This document shows, piece after piece, positions 22,885 to 35,074 of a stretch of DNA of 64,000 nt. The number at the start of each line of letters is the position of its first letter. The stretch's first letter is position 1. Below the pieces are notes generated by a model that was not told where the DNA came from, ran no database searches, and saw only the letters and a program-made list of their open reading frames with translations. The DNA is from Cryptomeria japonica. Lineage: Eukaryota > Streptophyta > Pinopsida > Cupressales > Cupressaceae. The DNA lies in assembly GCF_030272615.1 (NCBI RefSeq), contig NC_081410.1:224119415-224183414 (forward strand), given 5' to 3'. The position numbers were made by a program, and so were the translations under genes.

Positions 22885-23559
22885 TGAGCACTCTTCTTTT
22901 CCTTTTCTTGATGTTTTGAATGCAACTTCTGTCTTCACAGCCTCAGTACTGACAATCTTCATTTCATAAGCAGTTGGGGAACCATACAACTCATCCATTG
23001 TAAAGACTTTTAGATCTTTTGCTTCTTCTATTGTAGAAACCTTTGTATCATACTTAGGTGTAAGGGATCTAAGTACTTTCTTCACTACCACCTCATCTTT
23101 TATTTCTTCTCCAAGCCCTCTAATGGTGTTTGTTGTTTCATCAATCCTTTGGAGATAGTCAACATTCTTCTCTTTATGTCTCATCTTCAAACACTCAAGT
23201 TATGCTCTCAATGTCTATAACTTAGCTTCCTTGACTTTAGCATCGCTTTCAAATATTTTCTGCAACTTATCCCAAGTTGCTTTGGCAGATGAGCAGTGCA
23301 TGACCTTAACAAACTCATTATTAGATAGCCCACTAAGAATATCATTCTTTGCCTTACCATTGTTCTCATATTCCTTCTTAGAAACTGGATTAGTAGAAGG
23401 ATTGTTAGGAACAATATACCCATTCACAATTGACATGCATACATCACATCCTAGAGAGGACAAATAGGTTTCCATTCTTCTACTCCAAAAGGCATAGTTT
23501 ACACCATCAAACATAGGGTCTTTTGAGGAGGCTGATTCATTTCTTGCCATTGTGAACAC
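22885..23559 (-). pseudogene. Copia D second-unit gag, truncated
   Basis: UBN2-type copia gag read from an ATG at about 23550 (MARNESASSKDPMFDG, AFWSRRMETYLSSLGCDV). Two in-frame stops near 23217 and 23202 (TAG and TAA) stand where the sister copy at 37876-38637 has Gln codons, again C-to-T changes. The frame breaks off at about 22885 where plus-strand copia A gag sequence begins. The zinc knuckle present in the sister copy is missing. Confidence 0.82.
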
Positions 23560-23614
23560 TTAATAGGATCTACCCAAGCTGTAGAACGCTTTGGCAAAAT
23601 AGGGTACCTAGGGT

Positions 23615-23625
23615 CTGATACCAAT
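23615..23625 (-). other. Copia D second-unit primer binding site
   Basis: Minus strand TTGGTATCAGA next to the LTR end at 23626, the copia initiator-Met type primer site. Confidence 0.75.
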
Positions 23626-24526
23626 TGTTGGACACAAGGGATCACTAAGATGGGGGTGAATCAGTGATTTAAATAATTTTTACTTAATCAGAGCTATACC
23701 GATTCAATATGAGATACACAAGATGTAGACTGGTTACCAAAGCAATGCAAACAATGTGTAGGAGAAATAACTAAAGGGTTAATACATCACACACATGAAC
23801 AAGCAACACAACACCAGATGTATGGGGAAACCCACTCTGGGAAAAACCTCGGCGAGAATAGCTACTGGAGATCTTCTGCTCCAATCTAGCATCACAATGA
23901 AAAAATCTGATTACACATTTTAGGGCACCAACCCAAGGAGAACCAACCGCTAGTTTATGAGCACCAACTCAAAGGAGGACAATTTCCTACACGATTTATA
24001 GGCTAAAACCTAAAGGAGCTACAACCCCTGCACTAAGCACCTACTCAGTGAAAATAATATGAAAACTCTGATATACAAATGAGATCCTTGTTGCAAATGA
24101 AGTTTTGTAACTCTTCAAAGCTCTGCACTATTGGTTTCTATCTTACTGGTTTGTATCAGCTCAACACACACTGCAAGCTAACCTTTCTACTTGTTCTAAC
24201 TCTTGTTAATCTTCTGTCCCTCTATTCCATTGAATTCAAATCTAACTTGGTTACTCTCTATCAGGTATTGCTTCTTTTAGTTTGTCACCTCTCCATTCTA
24301 TGCTCACTTTACCGGTTAATTCCTCACACCGGTTTATCCTGCTTCTCCTCACCGATACAATATTTACTCACAAACACTTTAAGTATTTTTCTCTTCGGCT
24401 CTCAGACAACACTTTCATACTCTCCTTCACACTTCAACAACACACCTATCTATCTTAGGTCGTCATATTTTAAACTGAAGCTTTCTCGCTAAAAAGCCAA
24501 TTCAAACAAAGGGCATCTAGGGTTTC

Positions 24527-26139
24527 TGGTGCAGGGGCACAAGCCTCAATTTCATAATTTATTGATTGAAAACTTAATGATTTTGATAGCAAGGTGTTGG
24601 GAAGGATCAAATAATCCTTTGTTTATGTTTTGTTTTGTAATAAGCTCCTAATCGTCCATTTTGTAAAGCCTAGTGGCCTAGGGTGCATTATAAAACCTAT
24701 GGTCAACTATGGTCAAAGGGACTTAGGATGAGTAGATTTAGGGAGTCAAGGTTGTTTTGGTCTATTTATATCCATTTCAATGTGTTTATGTCCCTAGGTT
24801 GATGATAAAATTAGTTTGAATGACAAAATGCAAAAATTGTCAAAAATTGTCAAAAATTGACAAAGTTGTCAATTTGTAAAGCAACTTTTCAAAAAGTTGT
24901 TGTAATTGGTTGCCCAATGTTCATAAAAATCTAAAATCAGTTTTAACATACTGGGAAAACTATAAAATGCTTCGACAAACTCGTGTGAGGGTTGTGGTCG
25001 AAATTTGTAAAACTTGATATTTGAAATCAATAAAAAACTGTATTTTCCAGAAAATTTGCTGTTCTTTTGGTTGGTACGGAATTTCATGACCTCCAAACTA
25101 AAAAATTATTTCATGGGGAGTTAGAGGGGTGAAATACCTTTCTTTTGAATCCAACCAGAGGTCTGGAGGTAGAGTATTGAGGGAGAAAAGTTGTAACTGA
25201 TCCAAACAACCTGAAAAACTTCCCTTTCCTAGGGCTTCAACTTCAATTTCCCATTTCTTCCGAATCCACCATGGGAAAATTCTAAAACTTGGTGAAATGG
25301 AGTATTTGAGAGTTTATTTTAATATCCAAAAGGTTTCAGATCAAGAGGATGCATTTTGGAAGAGATTTTATTAAATTTGGCCAGACATCTCTATGTGACT
25401 GGTTGTGGGAATTGAATATAATTCATGAACAGTTCCCATAACTTTAGTTTTAATGAAAAATAGAAGCTATAACTTGGTATTTGGTGATTATTTGGGTACC
25501 CCAATGTTTTCCAATTACTTCCCTTTATAAATTGCAGGTTTTGAGGGTAGTTCCTTTGTTAAGTGCTTAAATTAGCCCTTCTAGCCATAAATGAGGGTTC
25601 ATTAGTAATGGTACTTGCAAGAGGTTCCAGAACTTGTCCTTTGGTAGAAAGTGCTGCCCCAAGTTGGTGTTCAATAAAATCAAACAATCTTGGCCTGTCC
25701 TTTGGATTTTTTTGGTGGGAAGCGAATAAGTGATTTTTGAAGGCTAATAGGTCTAAGGAGCCAATTTGCACTTTGTGACTTTTGGGACTTGAACAACCAA
25801 ATCAGAGGGTTGTTTGGCATCATTTGAGTTTGTAGAAACCTATCAAACCTATCTTGAGCCTTTGTTGGCCTATAAAACCATTTGGAGGGGTTGTAAGCAA
25901 TTTGAGCCATTTTGAGCACTTTTGCCCGTGGGGTTTGAAACCAAATATTGATAACTTTGTACACTGTCCCATTGTGGGGTTATGGGGATGGAAATAGGTG
26001 ATATGGGATGTTGAATTTGTGCTCTTAACGGTGCAAGGCTTGGTTGGAGTGGATCCTTAAAAAAGAGGGTTTGTTGTTTGGTTGAGCAAGTGAGTAACTT
26101 GGAACATTTTCAAGTTGTTTGAACCATACCGCTACATCA
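24527..26139 (+). repeat. Chromovirus G 5' LTR
   Basis: 1,613 bp, TGGTGCAGGGGC to GCTACATCA, followed by primer site ATTGGTATCAGAGC. Contains a short AAAATTGTCAAAAATTGTC tandem at about 24830-24870, shared with the 3' LTR. Confidence 0.9.
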
Positions 26140-26153
26140 ATTGGTATCAGAGC
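26140..26153 (+). other. Chromovirus G primer binding site
   Basis: ATTGGTATCAGAGC immediately after the LTR; complementary in type to the 3' end of initiator methionine tRNA, as in most plant chromoviruses. Confidence 0.85.
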
Positions 26154-26192
26154 AAGTGTGATCCTTAGGAGAAGGATTGTTTAATTTTAGCC

Positions 26193-27410
26193 ATGTTAGG
26201 GGAAGAAGAAGAGGGTGAGTTGTCCTCAAGGATGACTAATGCACATATAGTGAAGTTTTTGAAGGATCAAAACTTGGTTCACAAGATTGATTAATTGCAG
26301 AAGGAGGTTGATAGACTTAATGGGGAACTTTGTAAGAAAAGTGGTGGAAAATTTGATGTTTGTGAAGAGAGGAGCGATGAGGAACCCCTCAAGAAGGATG
26401 AGGAAGAAGAAGTGCCTACTGATCAAAGACTACTTGTGAAGACCCTGAAGGCCATGGAGAGAAGGACCATGGATGTTAGGTTGGACCTACCTTCCTATGA
26501 TGGAAACTTGAATCTAGATGCTGCTGTGGATTGGATTGATTCCCTCACAGGCTTCTTTGAATGTGAAGACATACCTGAAAGTTAGAGACTTAAGATTGCT
26601 AAGTCTAAGTTGAAGGGACTAGCCCTTACATAGTGGAATTTCACTCAAGATGATGGGGTGAAGGAGAAGAAGAATCCAGTGACCACTTGGAAGAAGATGG
26701 TTGCATTGATCAGGGATGCATATGTTCCTGATGATTATGAAGTCCAACTTCATAAGAGGAGAATGAGTTTGAGGCAAAAGGAGATGAGTGTCTCAGATTA
26801 TATTCAAGAGCTCCATAAATTGGTGATGAAGTCCAATGTGGTGGAGCCTGAATGTGTGAAGCTTGCAAGATATTTGCAAGGGTTGAGAATTACCATTAAA
26901 GATGAACTCAGTCTAAGCAGCCCTCCCACAGTCCAAAAATGCTTTCAACTTGCTTTCAAGGTTGAGGAGAAACTCAAGAGGAAGAGTGATTAGAGTGGTA
27001 GAGGGAGAGGACAAAAAGTCTTTGGAAATAAGGGCAGAAATATGTCTCAAGGAAGAGGACAAGGTTCCAAAGACCTTGGTGAATCAAGTCAAGAGAATGA
27101 AAAAGGAGAAGGCAGTTCTAGAGGAAAGAGAGGAAAATTTAGAGGAAGAGGTGGAGGAAGAGGCCTAGAAGGCATAAAATTCTATAGGTGTCATCAAATG
27201 GGGCATGTTGCATCCAAATGTTCAGAGAAGGCAAACAAACAAGGTGAAAGGAGAGCAAATTTGGTGAGAGATGAGGACACACATAGTGTTCGCTCTCATG
27301 GATCCTTTGTGCAACCTGAACAAGGAGAGATCATGATGATGAGAAGGACATTGATCAAAGCACCTAGTCTACCAGAGCCACCCCAAAGGAAGGCACTTTT
27401 CAGAACTACT
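26193..27410 (+). pseudogene. Chromovirus G gag, broken
   Basis: An ATG at 26193 starts an acidic N-terminus (MLGEEEEGELSSRM). The frame continues through stops at 26292 (TAA), 26583 (TAG), about 26631 (TAG) and 26991 (TAG). The gag core is at 26658-26990 (TTWKKMVALIRDAYVPDDYE). A Gly/Arg-rich stretch (27055-27170) and a zinc knuckle at about 27178-27222 (FYRCHQMGHVASKC) follow. The first cysteine of the CCHC knuckle is replaced by Phe, so zinc binding is probably lost. Confidence 0.85.
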
Positions 27411-27881
27411 TGTAGAAGTGGTGACAAGGTATGTAGTGTGGTGATTGATTTAGGTTATACTGATAACTTGCTGTCCATTTAGGTAGTAGAGAAACTGAAA
27501 TTGAAGAGGATTAAACATTCAAGACCCTACAAGGTATCATGGTTCACAAAGGGGCAACAAACCATCATTGAAGAACAAGTATGGGTGGAGTTTTCTATTG
27601 GCAAGTACAAGGACAAGGTACTTTGTGACATTTTAGCCATGGATGCATGCCATTTTCTGCTTGGAAGGCCATGGCAATATGACATGAAGTCAAGGCATGA
27701 TGGTGAGAAGAACACATACACCATCTGGTATAAAGGTGAGAAGGTAACTTTACTACCCCTACCTGATAATGGTGAAGGATCAAAAGTCTCTAAAATCATG
27801 TTTGTAGGTGAGAAAGAGTTTTTAGAATGCTTGAAAGAGGAGTATACTCCTTGTTATGCTTTAGTTGTGTTGCTAAAATAG
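27411..27881 (+). pseudogene. Chromovirus G aspartic protease, catalytic motif changed
   Basis: Retropepsin-like sequence continues the gag frame: VCSVVIDLGYTDNLLS stands where D-S/T-G should be, so the active site reads DLG. The C-terminal part is DILAMDACHFLLGRPWQYD. Stops at 27480-27482 and 27879-27881 (both TAG) interrupt it. Confidence 0.8.
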
Positions 27882-29290
27882 GAAGAAAAGAAGGAAGAAT
27901 CTAGGAGGGTAGGACCAAAAGAGGTGGCAGATTTGCTTGAGACCTATAAGGAAATTGTAACCAAAGAGTTGCCTAATACCCTACCTCCAATCAGAGAGAT
28001 TAGCCATAATATTGATCTAATCCCAGGGGCTACACTCCCAAATAAGGCTGCCTATAAGTTAACACCCCAACAGAATGAGGAAATGACAAGACAAATCCAG
28101 GAACTCTTAGATAAGGGTTTGATTTCTAAAAGTATGAGTCCATGTACTGTTCTAGCCATGCTAGCACCTAAGAAAGAAGGTACATGGAGGTTATGTATAG
28201 ACTCAAGGGCCATTAACAGGATCACTATTAGGTATAGGTTCCCTATGCCTAGTATTGAGCCTTTCTTGGATCATCTAGGGGGTGCAAGGTGGTATTCAAA
28301 GGTGGATTTGAAGAGTGGGTACCATCAAATCAGAATAAGGGCTGGACATGAATGGAAGACAACCTTTAAGACTAATGAAGGCCTTTATGAGTGGAGAGTG
28401 ATGCCATTTGGATTGTCCAATGCACCTAGTACATTCATGAGACTCATGAATGAAGTTCTAAAACCTTTCCTTGGTAAATTTGTTATTGTTTACTTGGATG
28501 ATAGCCTTAAGAGATTGCAGGAAGAAAAACTCCTAATAAATGTGGACAAGTGTCTTTTTATGCAGGAAGAATTGGTGTATCTTGGTTTCATAGTTTCAGG
28601 TGGGAGCATCAAGATGGATCCTGAGAAGGTGGAAAACATCTTGAATTTTCCTTCTCCAAGGTCAATGACTGAAGTTAGAAGCTTCCATGGCTTGGCTTCC
28701 TTTTATAGGAAGTTTATAAGAGGTTTTAGCCAAGTTTGTGCACCTATCCTAGAAATAATCAAAGGGGGGAAGAAGTGCAAATTTGTATGGACCAAGGAGG
28801 CTGAGGAGGATTTTCAAAGTCTCAAACAAAAGGTAGCAAAGCAACCTATACTTCCTTTTCCAGATTTCCAAAAGGTTTTAAAATTGAGTGTGATGCATCT
28901 AATGTTGCTATAGGGGTTGTTTTGAGCCAAGAGGGTAGGCCCATTGCATTTTTTAGTGAGAAACTCAATGAGGCAAAGAGGAAGTATTCCTCATATGATT
29001 TGGAAATGTATGCCTTAGTTCAAGATTTGAAAAAGTGGAGGAATTATCTCCTTCCAAAAGAATTTGTTGTTTTTACTGACAATCAGGCACTTAGCTTCTT
29101 GAATAGCCAAGAGAAGTTGAGTCACAAGCATATGAAATGGGTAGAATCTATTAAAGCATATACCTTTACAATCAAACACAAAAAGGGAGTTGCAAAAAAG
29201 GTGGTAGATGCCTTGAGTAGAAGATCCTTGACAGTGCAAGAGGTGAAGTTGCAAAGTGTGGGGATTAACTCCTTGAAAGGCATGTATTAA
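27882..29290 (+). pseudogene. Chromovirus G reverse transcriptase and RNase H, deletion and frameshift
   Basis: RT motifs are RLCIDSRAINRITIRYRFPM, KVDLKSGYHQIRI, MPFGLSNAPSTFMRL and YLDD at 28491-28502. Directly after YLDD the sequence jumps to SLKRLQEEKLLINVDKC; the usual ~20 residues between are missing, an in-frame deletion. Near 28880 one base is lost and the frame changes. RNase H then reads CDASNVAIGVVLSQ, FTDNQALSFLNSQ and KKVVDALSRR to a TAA at 29288-29290. Confidence 0.88.
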
Positions 29291-30775
29291 GGTGATGAAG
29301 ACTTTCATGAAATTTATAAAGTTTGTTCTGATTTTTCTGAAGCATACCATGTTGAATATGCTGATTATTTGATCCAAGATGGTTTATTGTTCAAAGAACA
29401 TCAAGTATGCATTCCTAGGTGTTCAATGAGGGAGAATATTGTGAAAGAAAAGCATTGTGGAAGCATGAGTGGAAATTTTGGGTTGGATAAAACCCTTGAG
29501 CAGGTAAGAAGACATTATTTTTGGCCCAAGATGCAAAGTGATACGAGAATATTTGTTGAAACATGCACCATTTTTCAAAAGGCCAAAGGTACTTCCACCA
29601 ATGCAGGTTTGTATCAACCATTACCCATACCTAAAAGGCCTTGAGAAAGTTGTAGTATGGATTTTGTAATGGGATTGCCTAGGACTCAAAAAGGCTTTGA
29701 TAGCATCTTTGTTGTTGTAGATAGGTTCAGCAAGATGACACATTTCTTGCCATGTAAGAGTACAAGTGATGCAACCTATGTAGCAATTTTTTTTTTCAAA
29801 GAGATTGTAAGGATACATGGACTTCCTCTAGCAATTGTGTCTGATAGGGATGCGAAATTCATTAGCCATTTTTGGAGAACCTTATGGAAGAGGTTGGGAA
29901 CAAACTTGAACTTTAGTTCAGCCTACCATTCACAAACAGATGGGCAAACTGAAGTTGTGAATAGGTCCTTGGGAAACCTATTGAGATGCTTGATAAAGCA
30001 ATATGGAGAGAAGTGGGATGTTGTTCTTCCACAAGCTGAATTTGCATTCAATGATTTTGTGAATAGGAATACAGGAAGCAGTCCATTTCAGATTGTGTAT
30101 GGGCAGAATCCAAGAGGCATCTTGGAGTTGAGAAACCTTCCACATGATGGGCAAACAAGTGCTCATGGTGAACAATTTGTTGATAGCATGAAGGAAGTGT
30201 ATGATCAAGTAAGGCTAGCCCTCCAAAAGAGTTCACAAAAGTACAAAGAACTTGCTAATAAGAAGAGGAGGGATGTACAATTTCAGATTGGTGATATGGT
30301 GTGGGTGTACCTAAGGAAAGAAAGACTACCAAAGAGGAAGCTTACAAAGTTACTCATGAAGAAAGTGGGTCCTTGCAAGGTTTTGAAGAAACATGAGTTG
30401 AATGCCTATGAGATATCTCTTCCCTCTAACCTTGGTATTTCTCCTATCTTTAATTTATGTGATCTAACACCCTATAAAGGGCATGTTGCTGCGGGTACAA
30501 ACTTTCATGTGGAGGAGATTCAAGAGGACATTGCTGATATACCTCCTCATGCACCAAAGAAGCTTGAAAAGATCATTGATGAAAGGGTTATTAAGAAGAA
30601 CAGAAATAAAGAATACAAACAATATCTTGTGAAATGGGTAGGACACCCTATAGAAGAGGTAGTATGGATCGATGAGGCAAAAATTCTGAAGCATGGTACT
30701 TCATTGGACCAACTTATCTCATGTCGAAATGAGATCAGCCCACCTTGGGAGTATGGTGCAGGGGCACAAGCCTAA
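29291..30775 (+). pseudogene. Chromovirus G integrase with C-terminal chromodomain
   Basis: The zinc region (29445-29580) has two changes: SGNFG where GHFG is usual, and CTIFQ where a second Cys is expected. A TGA at 29642 interrupts the link to the core. Catalytic residues remain: Asp in SMDFVMGLP, Asp in VSDRDAKF, Glu in QTDGQTEVVNRSLG. A chromodomain follows at about 30560-30710 (ERVIKKNRNKEYKQYLVKW, then VVWIDEAKIL), which in this class is thought to direct insertion to marked chromatin. The last codons and the stop lie inside the 3' LTR, so pol and LTR overlap by about 20 bp. Confidence 0.9.
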
Positions 30776-32369
30776 ATTTCATAATTTATTGATTAAAAAC
30801 TTAATGTTTTTGATAGCAAGGTGTTGGGAAGGATCAAATAATCCTTTGTTTATGTTTTGTTTTGTAATAAGGTCCTAATTGTCCATTTTGTAAGGCCTAG
30901 TGGCTTAGGGTGCATTATAAACCCTCTGGTCAACTATGGTCAAAGGGACTTAGGATGAGTAAATTTAGGGAGTCAAGGTTTTTTTGGTCTATTTATATCC
31001 ATTTCAATATGTTTAGGTCCCTAGGTTGATGATAAAATTAGTTTGAATGGCAAAATGCAAAAATTGTCAAAAATTGTCAAAAATTGACAAAGTTGTCAAT
31101 TTGTAAAGCAACTTTTCAAAAAGTTATTGTAATTGGTTTCCCGATGTTCATAAAAATCTAAAATTAGTTTGAACATGTTTGGAAAACTATAAAATTCCTC
31201 AACAAACTCGTGTGAGGGTTGTTGTGGTCGAAATTTGTAAAACTTGATATTTGAAATCAATAAAAAAATTGTATTTTCCAGAAAATTTGCTGTTCTTTTG
31301 GTTGGTATGGAATTTCACGACCTCCAAACTGAAAAATTATTTCATGGGGAGTTAGAGGGGTGAAATAAATTTCTTATGAATCCAACCAGAGGTCTGGAGG
31401 TGAAGTATTGAGGGAGAAAAGTTGTAACAGATCCAAACAACCCGGAAAAGTGCCCTTTCCCAAGGCTTCAACTTCAATTTCCCATTTCTTCTAAATCCAC
31501 CATGGAAAAATTCTAAAACTTGGTGAAATGGAGGATTTGGGAGTTTATTTTAATATCCAAAAGGTTTCAGATCGAAAGGATGCAGTTTGGGTGAGATTTT
31601 ATTAAATTTGGTCAGACATTTCTATGTGACTGGTTGTGAGAATTGAATAGAATTCATGAGCAGTCCCCATAACTTTAGTTTTAATGCAAACCAGAAGCTA
31701 TAACTTGGTATTTGGTGATTATTTGGGTACCCCAAGGTGTTCCAATTGTTGGCCTTGATAAATTATAGGTTTTGAGGGTAGTTCTTTTGTTAAGTGCTTA
31801 AATTAGCCCTTCTAGCCATAGATGAGGGTTCATTAGTAATGGTACTTGCAAGAGGTTCCAAAACTTTTTCTTTGGTAGAGTGTGCTACCCTAGGTTGGTG
31901 TTCAATAAAATCAAACAATCTTGGCCTATCCTTTGGATTTTTTTGGTGGGAAGCCAAAAAGTGAGTTTTGAAGGCTAATAGGTCTAAGGAGCCAATTTGC
32001 ACTTTGTGACTTTTGGGACTTGAACAACCAAATCAGAGGGTTGCTTGGAATCATTTAAGTTTGTAGGAACCTATAAAACTTGTCTTGAGCCTTTGTTGGC
32101 CTATAAAACCATTTGGAGGGGTTGTGAGTAATTTGAGCCATTTTGAGCACTTTTGCCTGTGGGGTTTGAAACCAAATATTGATAACTTTGCACTTTGTCC
32201 CATTGTGGGGTTATGGGGATGGAAATAGGTGAGATGAGATGTTAAATTTGTGCTCTTAAAGGTGTGAGGCTTGGTTGGAGTGAATCCTTAAAAGGAGGGT
32301 TTGTTGCTTGGTTGAGCAAGTGAGTAACTTGGAACATTTTCAAGTTGTTTGAACCAAACGTCTACATCA
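30754..32369 (+). repeat. Chromovirus G 3' LTR
   Basis: 1,616 bp partner of 24527-26139, ending CTACATCA before the target duplication GTTTC. A clear long polypurine tract is not visible upstream; CTTGGGAGTA is the best candidate. Confidence 0.9.
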
Positions 32370-33208
32370 GTTTCCTTCTACCGAACAAATCTACATCCAA
32401 TCTGATCCGATCCACCTTGGATCACACACCTACATTGGAAGAATAAGCCATCACACATTTTTTATCTATCCAAAGTATGTTTGCCAAAAATAGAAAACCT
32501 AACCATGATTTCTGGCCTTGAAATCTGTTGACTCATTTATGAACCAACTGTTTCCTTTTCGAGGTCCTCTTACAATCCGATTTCCTTGCATAGATCCAGG
32601 TTCCAACAAATCCCTAATCTTTCTCTGTCATTCATTCATTCTCAAGCCACATTAATCTATTATTAACCCGTGATTTGTGGTTGTTTCATTTAATGTCGAC
32701 TAATTGCTCCAACAACCATGTTGATGAAAACTTCACTGACCTCTGCATGCTCACCACCTCAGCTTCATGTGGCATCACATCGGCATACGGTCAGCTCACT
32801 AACACAAGGTCAGTTTAAACTTGAACATTCAACAAACTCATACCGGCACAAGACCTTACTGACGAGACCTTCTCCTACTGCTAACCAACATTATACACTG
32901 CACCGACAACACAACTTTACCTTTGGTTGTTTGTGATCTCTTTGTCACTCTGCCTCTTTATCATAAATATTATCACAAACAAATAGCCAATCTTTATATT
33001 GGTTACAACTTATCATGCCAACACACATCTTCATATCACCTCTTACCGGTACTGAAAGTCTCAATACCTACTTGTCTTCCACCATACCGGTTGACAAGCC
33101 TTCATGTTAATCTTCCTTATGCTAGTTCAATCTTTTTCATACCGAGTTGACATACCCTACCGATAGCCTACAATACCAATTGACATCAATGACAACTCAA
33201 TGGCAACA

Positions 33209-33220
33209 ATTTCCCCCTTT
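33209..33220 (-). other. Copia D polypurine tract
   Basis: Minus strand AAAGGGGGAAAT abuts the LTR start TGTTGCCATTG at 33208. Confidence 0.75.
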
Positions 33221-33419
33221 GTCATTGATGTCAACATTATATTTTCTGGTTTCTCTCCCCCTTTGACAATAATGGAAAAGGGAACCTCAATCGGACACCA
33301 ATAATTTCTCCCTTGGTTACGTTTGGCTAGGACACATTCCCCCTTGTGTCCATGCTTCATGATGCAAGAGTCACCTGAAAGTAACAATTGTTGACTCCTC
33401 CTGAACCATGCATTCTTCT

Positions 33420-33785
33420 ACACATTTAAGTTTTGTCAGATGGTGGGACAACTCCCATCTTGTATCTCAAGTACTCAAATGGACCTAAAGGAAGTGGCTT
33501 GGTAAATATGTCAGCAATCTGCTCGCTAGTTGGAACATATTCAACTATGACCTCCTTGTCTGCTACCTTCTCCGTCAAGAAGTGATACTTGATTGCAACG
33601 TGTTTTGTTCTTAAGTGCATTACTAGACACTTGGAGATGTTGATTGCACTTGAGTTATCACACCGGATTGGAATAGGATCCGATATCTCCACCTGTATGT
33701 CCTTCAATGTCTTCTTTATCCATAGCACTTGTGAGCAACATCTAGCAACTTCTATATATTTAGCCTCAACAGTGGATGATGGCAT
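33420..33785 (-). pseudogene. Copia D RNase H
   Basis: Minus-strand frame with the copia RNase H signatures STVEAKYIEVARCCSQVLW, IRCDNSSAINISKC and ADIFTKPLPLGPFEYLR, ending in a natural stop close to the polypurine tract. The segment just upstream is broken. Confidence 0.88.
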
Positions 33786-35074
33786 AGAGTCTTATTTCTT
33801 GATGTGCCATGATACTAACCGGTCTTCTAAGTAGAAAGCACCTCCACTTATACTTTTCCGGTCATCAATAGTTCCTTGCCAATCTGCATCAGTATAAGAC
33901 TGAAAAGATAAGTCTCATTTCTTTGGATACCACATGCCGTAATTGATAGTTCTTTGAAGATACTTGAAGATTCTTCTAACTACATTTAGGTGGGACTATT
34001 TAGGATCATCTTGGAATCTTGATAGAATTCAAACGACTTCCACAATATTTGGTTGAGAAGCTGTTAAATATAACAGGCTACCAATCATAGACTTATACAG
34101 TGTTTGCTCAACTTCCAGTGACTCATCTAGTTTTCTCAACTTACAACCGGTAACCATGAGAGTACTTACTAGTTTGTTGTCCTCCATTTGAAATTTCTTC
34201 AGCATGTCTTTTTCACACTTGGTTTGAGATATGAAAATTCCTTTCTCCTACTATGAGATCTGCAAACTAAGAAAATATGACAACTCACCCAGCATGGACA
34301 TCTCAAATTCAGTCTTCATCTCGTCTGCAAATTCTTTGCACATGATGTCCTTGTCTCCACCAAAGATAATATCATCTACATATACAACCACTATAATCAT
34401 GTAATTTCCATTTACCTTGACATACAAGCTACTGTTTGCATTACCTTTGTGGAATCCTTGCTCCTTCAAGTATTTATCTAACCGGGAATACCATGCTCTA
34501 GGAGCTTGCTTCAAACCATACAAAATTTTCTTCAACCGACATACAAAACTCTCATCATCATGTAAAAGATAACCCTCTAGTTTTTCCATGTACACCTCTT
34601 CTTCAAGATTACCATTAAAAAAAATGGATTTGACATCCATTTCATAAAACTTGTAACTTTTATAGGTAGATAAAGATAAAAACATTCTTATTGCCTCTAA
34701 CCTAGCAACCAGTGCAAAGGTTTCTTCAAAGTCAATACCTTCGACTTGAGCATACCGTTTGTAAACTAACTTTGGTTTATGCCAGATTATCTTGCCTTCT
34801 TCATTCATCTTATTTTGATAGACCCACTTAGTACCTATAACATTTTTGTCTGCCGGTCTAGGAACAAGTTCCCATGTTTGATTCTTCGCAATTTGTTTCA
34901 ACTCTTCATCTATGGCATCTACCCATTTCTCACTTTTGCTAGCTTCATCAAAATTTTGGGTTCAAATTCTGTCATGAGGCAGAAATTTACTTGCTCATCA
35001 TTCCGGGCTAGTCTTCTTCTGGTTTGCACACCTTCATTTTTATCTCTTATGATCTGTTCTTCTGGATGGTTCTT
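33786..35074 (-). pseudogene. Copia D reverse transcriptase, broken
   Basis: The 216-codon frame 34251-34901 holds the classical copia RT: TWELVPRPADKNVIGTKWVY, EGIDFEETFALVARLEAIR, MDVKSIFFNGNLEEEVYMEK, GLKQAPRAWYSRLDKYL and YVDD at 34371-34382. Further downstream (34250-33786), pieces such as VVRRIFKYLQRTINYGMWY and YTDADWQGTIDDRKSISGG continue across stops. Upstream (35074-34902) is also degenerate. Confidence 0.9.

Larger units (their letters stand above)
24527..32369 (+). mobile_element. Ty3/gypsy chromovirus G, inserted in copia D LTR
   Basis: Two LTRs (24527-26139 and 30754-32369, TGGTGCAGGG to CTACATCA) flank a gag-pol region ending in a chromodomain. The 5 bp duplication GTTTC is perfect (24522-24526 and 32370-32374), and the empty site is visible in the sister LTR at about 39597. 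LTRs differ at about 7 of the first 155 bases by eye, so this insertion is younger than its host. Coding frames are nonetheless broken by six or more stops, one frameshift and a deletion in RT. Confidence 0.93.
23626..33208 (-). repeat. Copia D middle LTR, split by chromovirus G
   Basis: Plus-strand TGTTGGACACAAGGG at 23626 to AATGGCAACA at 33208. Removing the insertion (24527-32374) leaves about 1,735 bp. It matches the other LTR at 38713-40332, which shows the uninterrupted sequence GGCTAGGGTTTCCTTC at the insertion point (39593-39605). On the minus strand the LTR begins TGTTGCCATTGAG. Confidence 0.85.
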
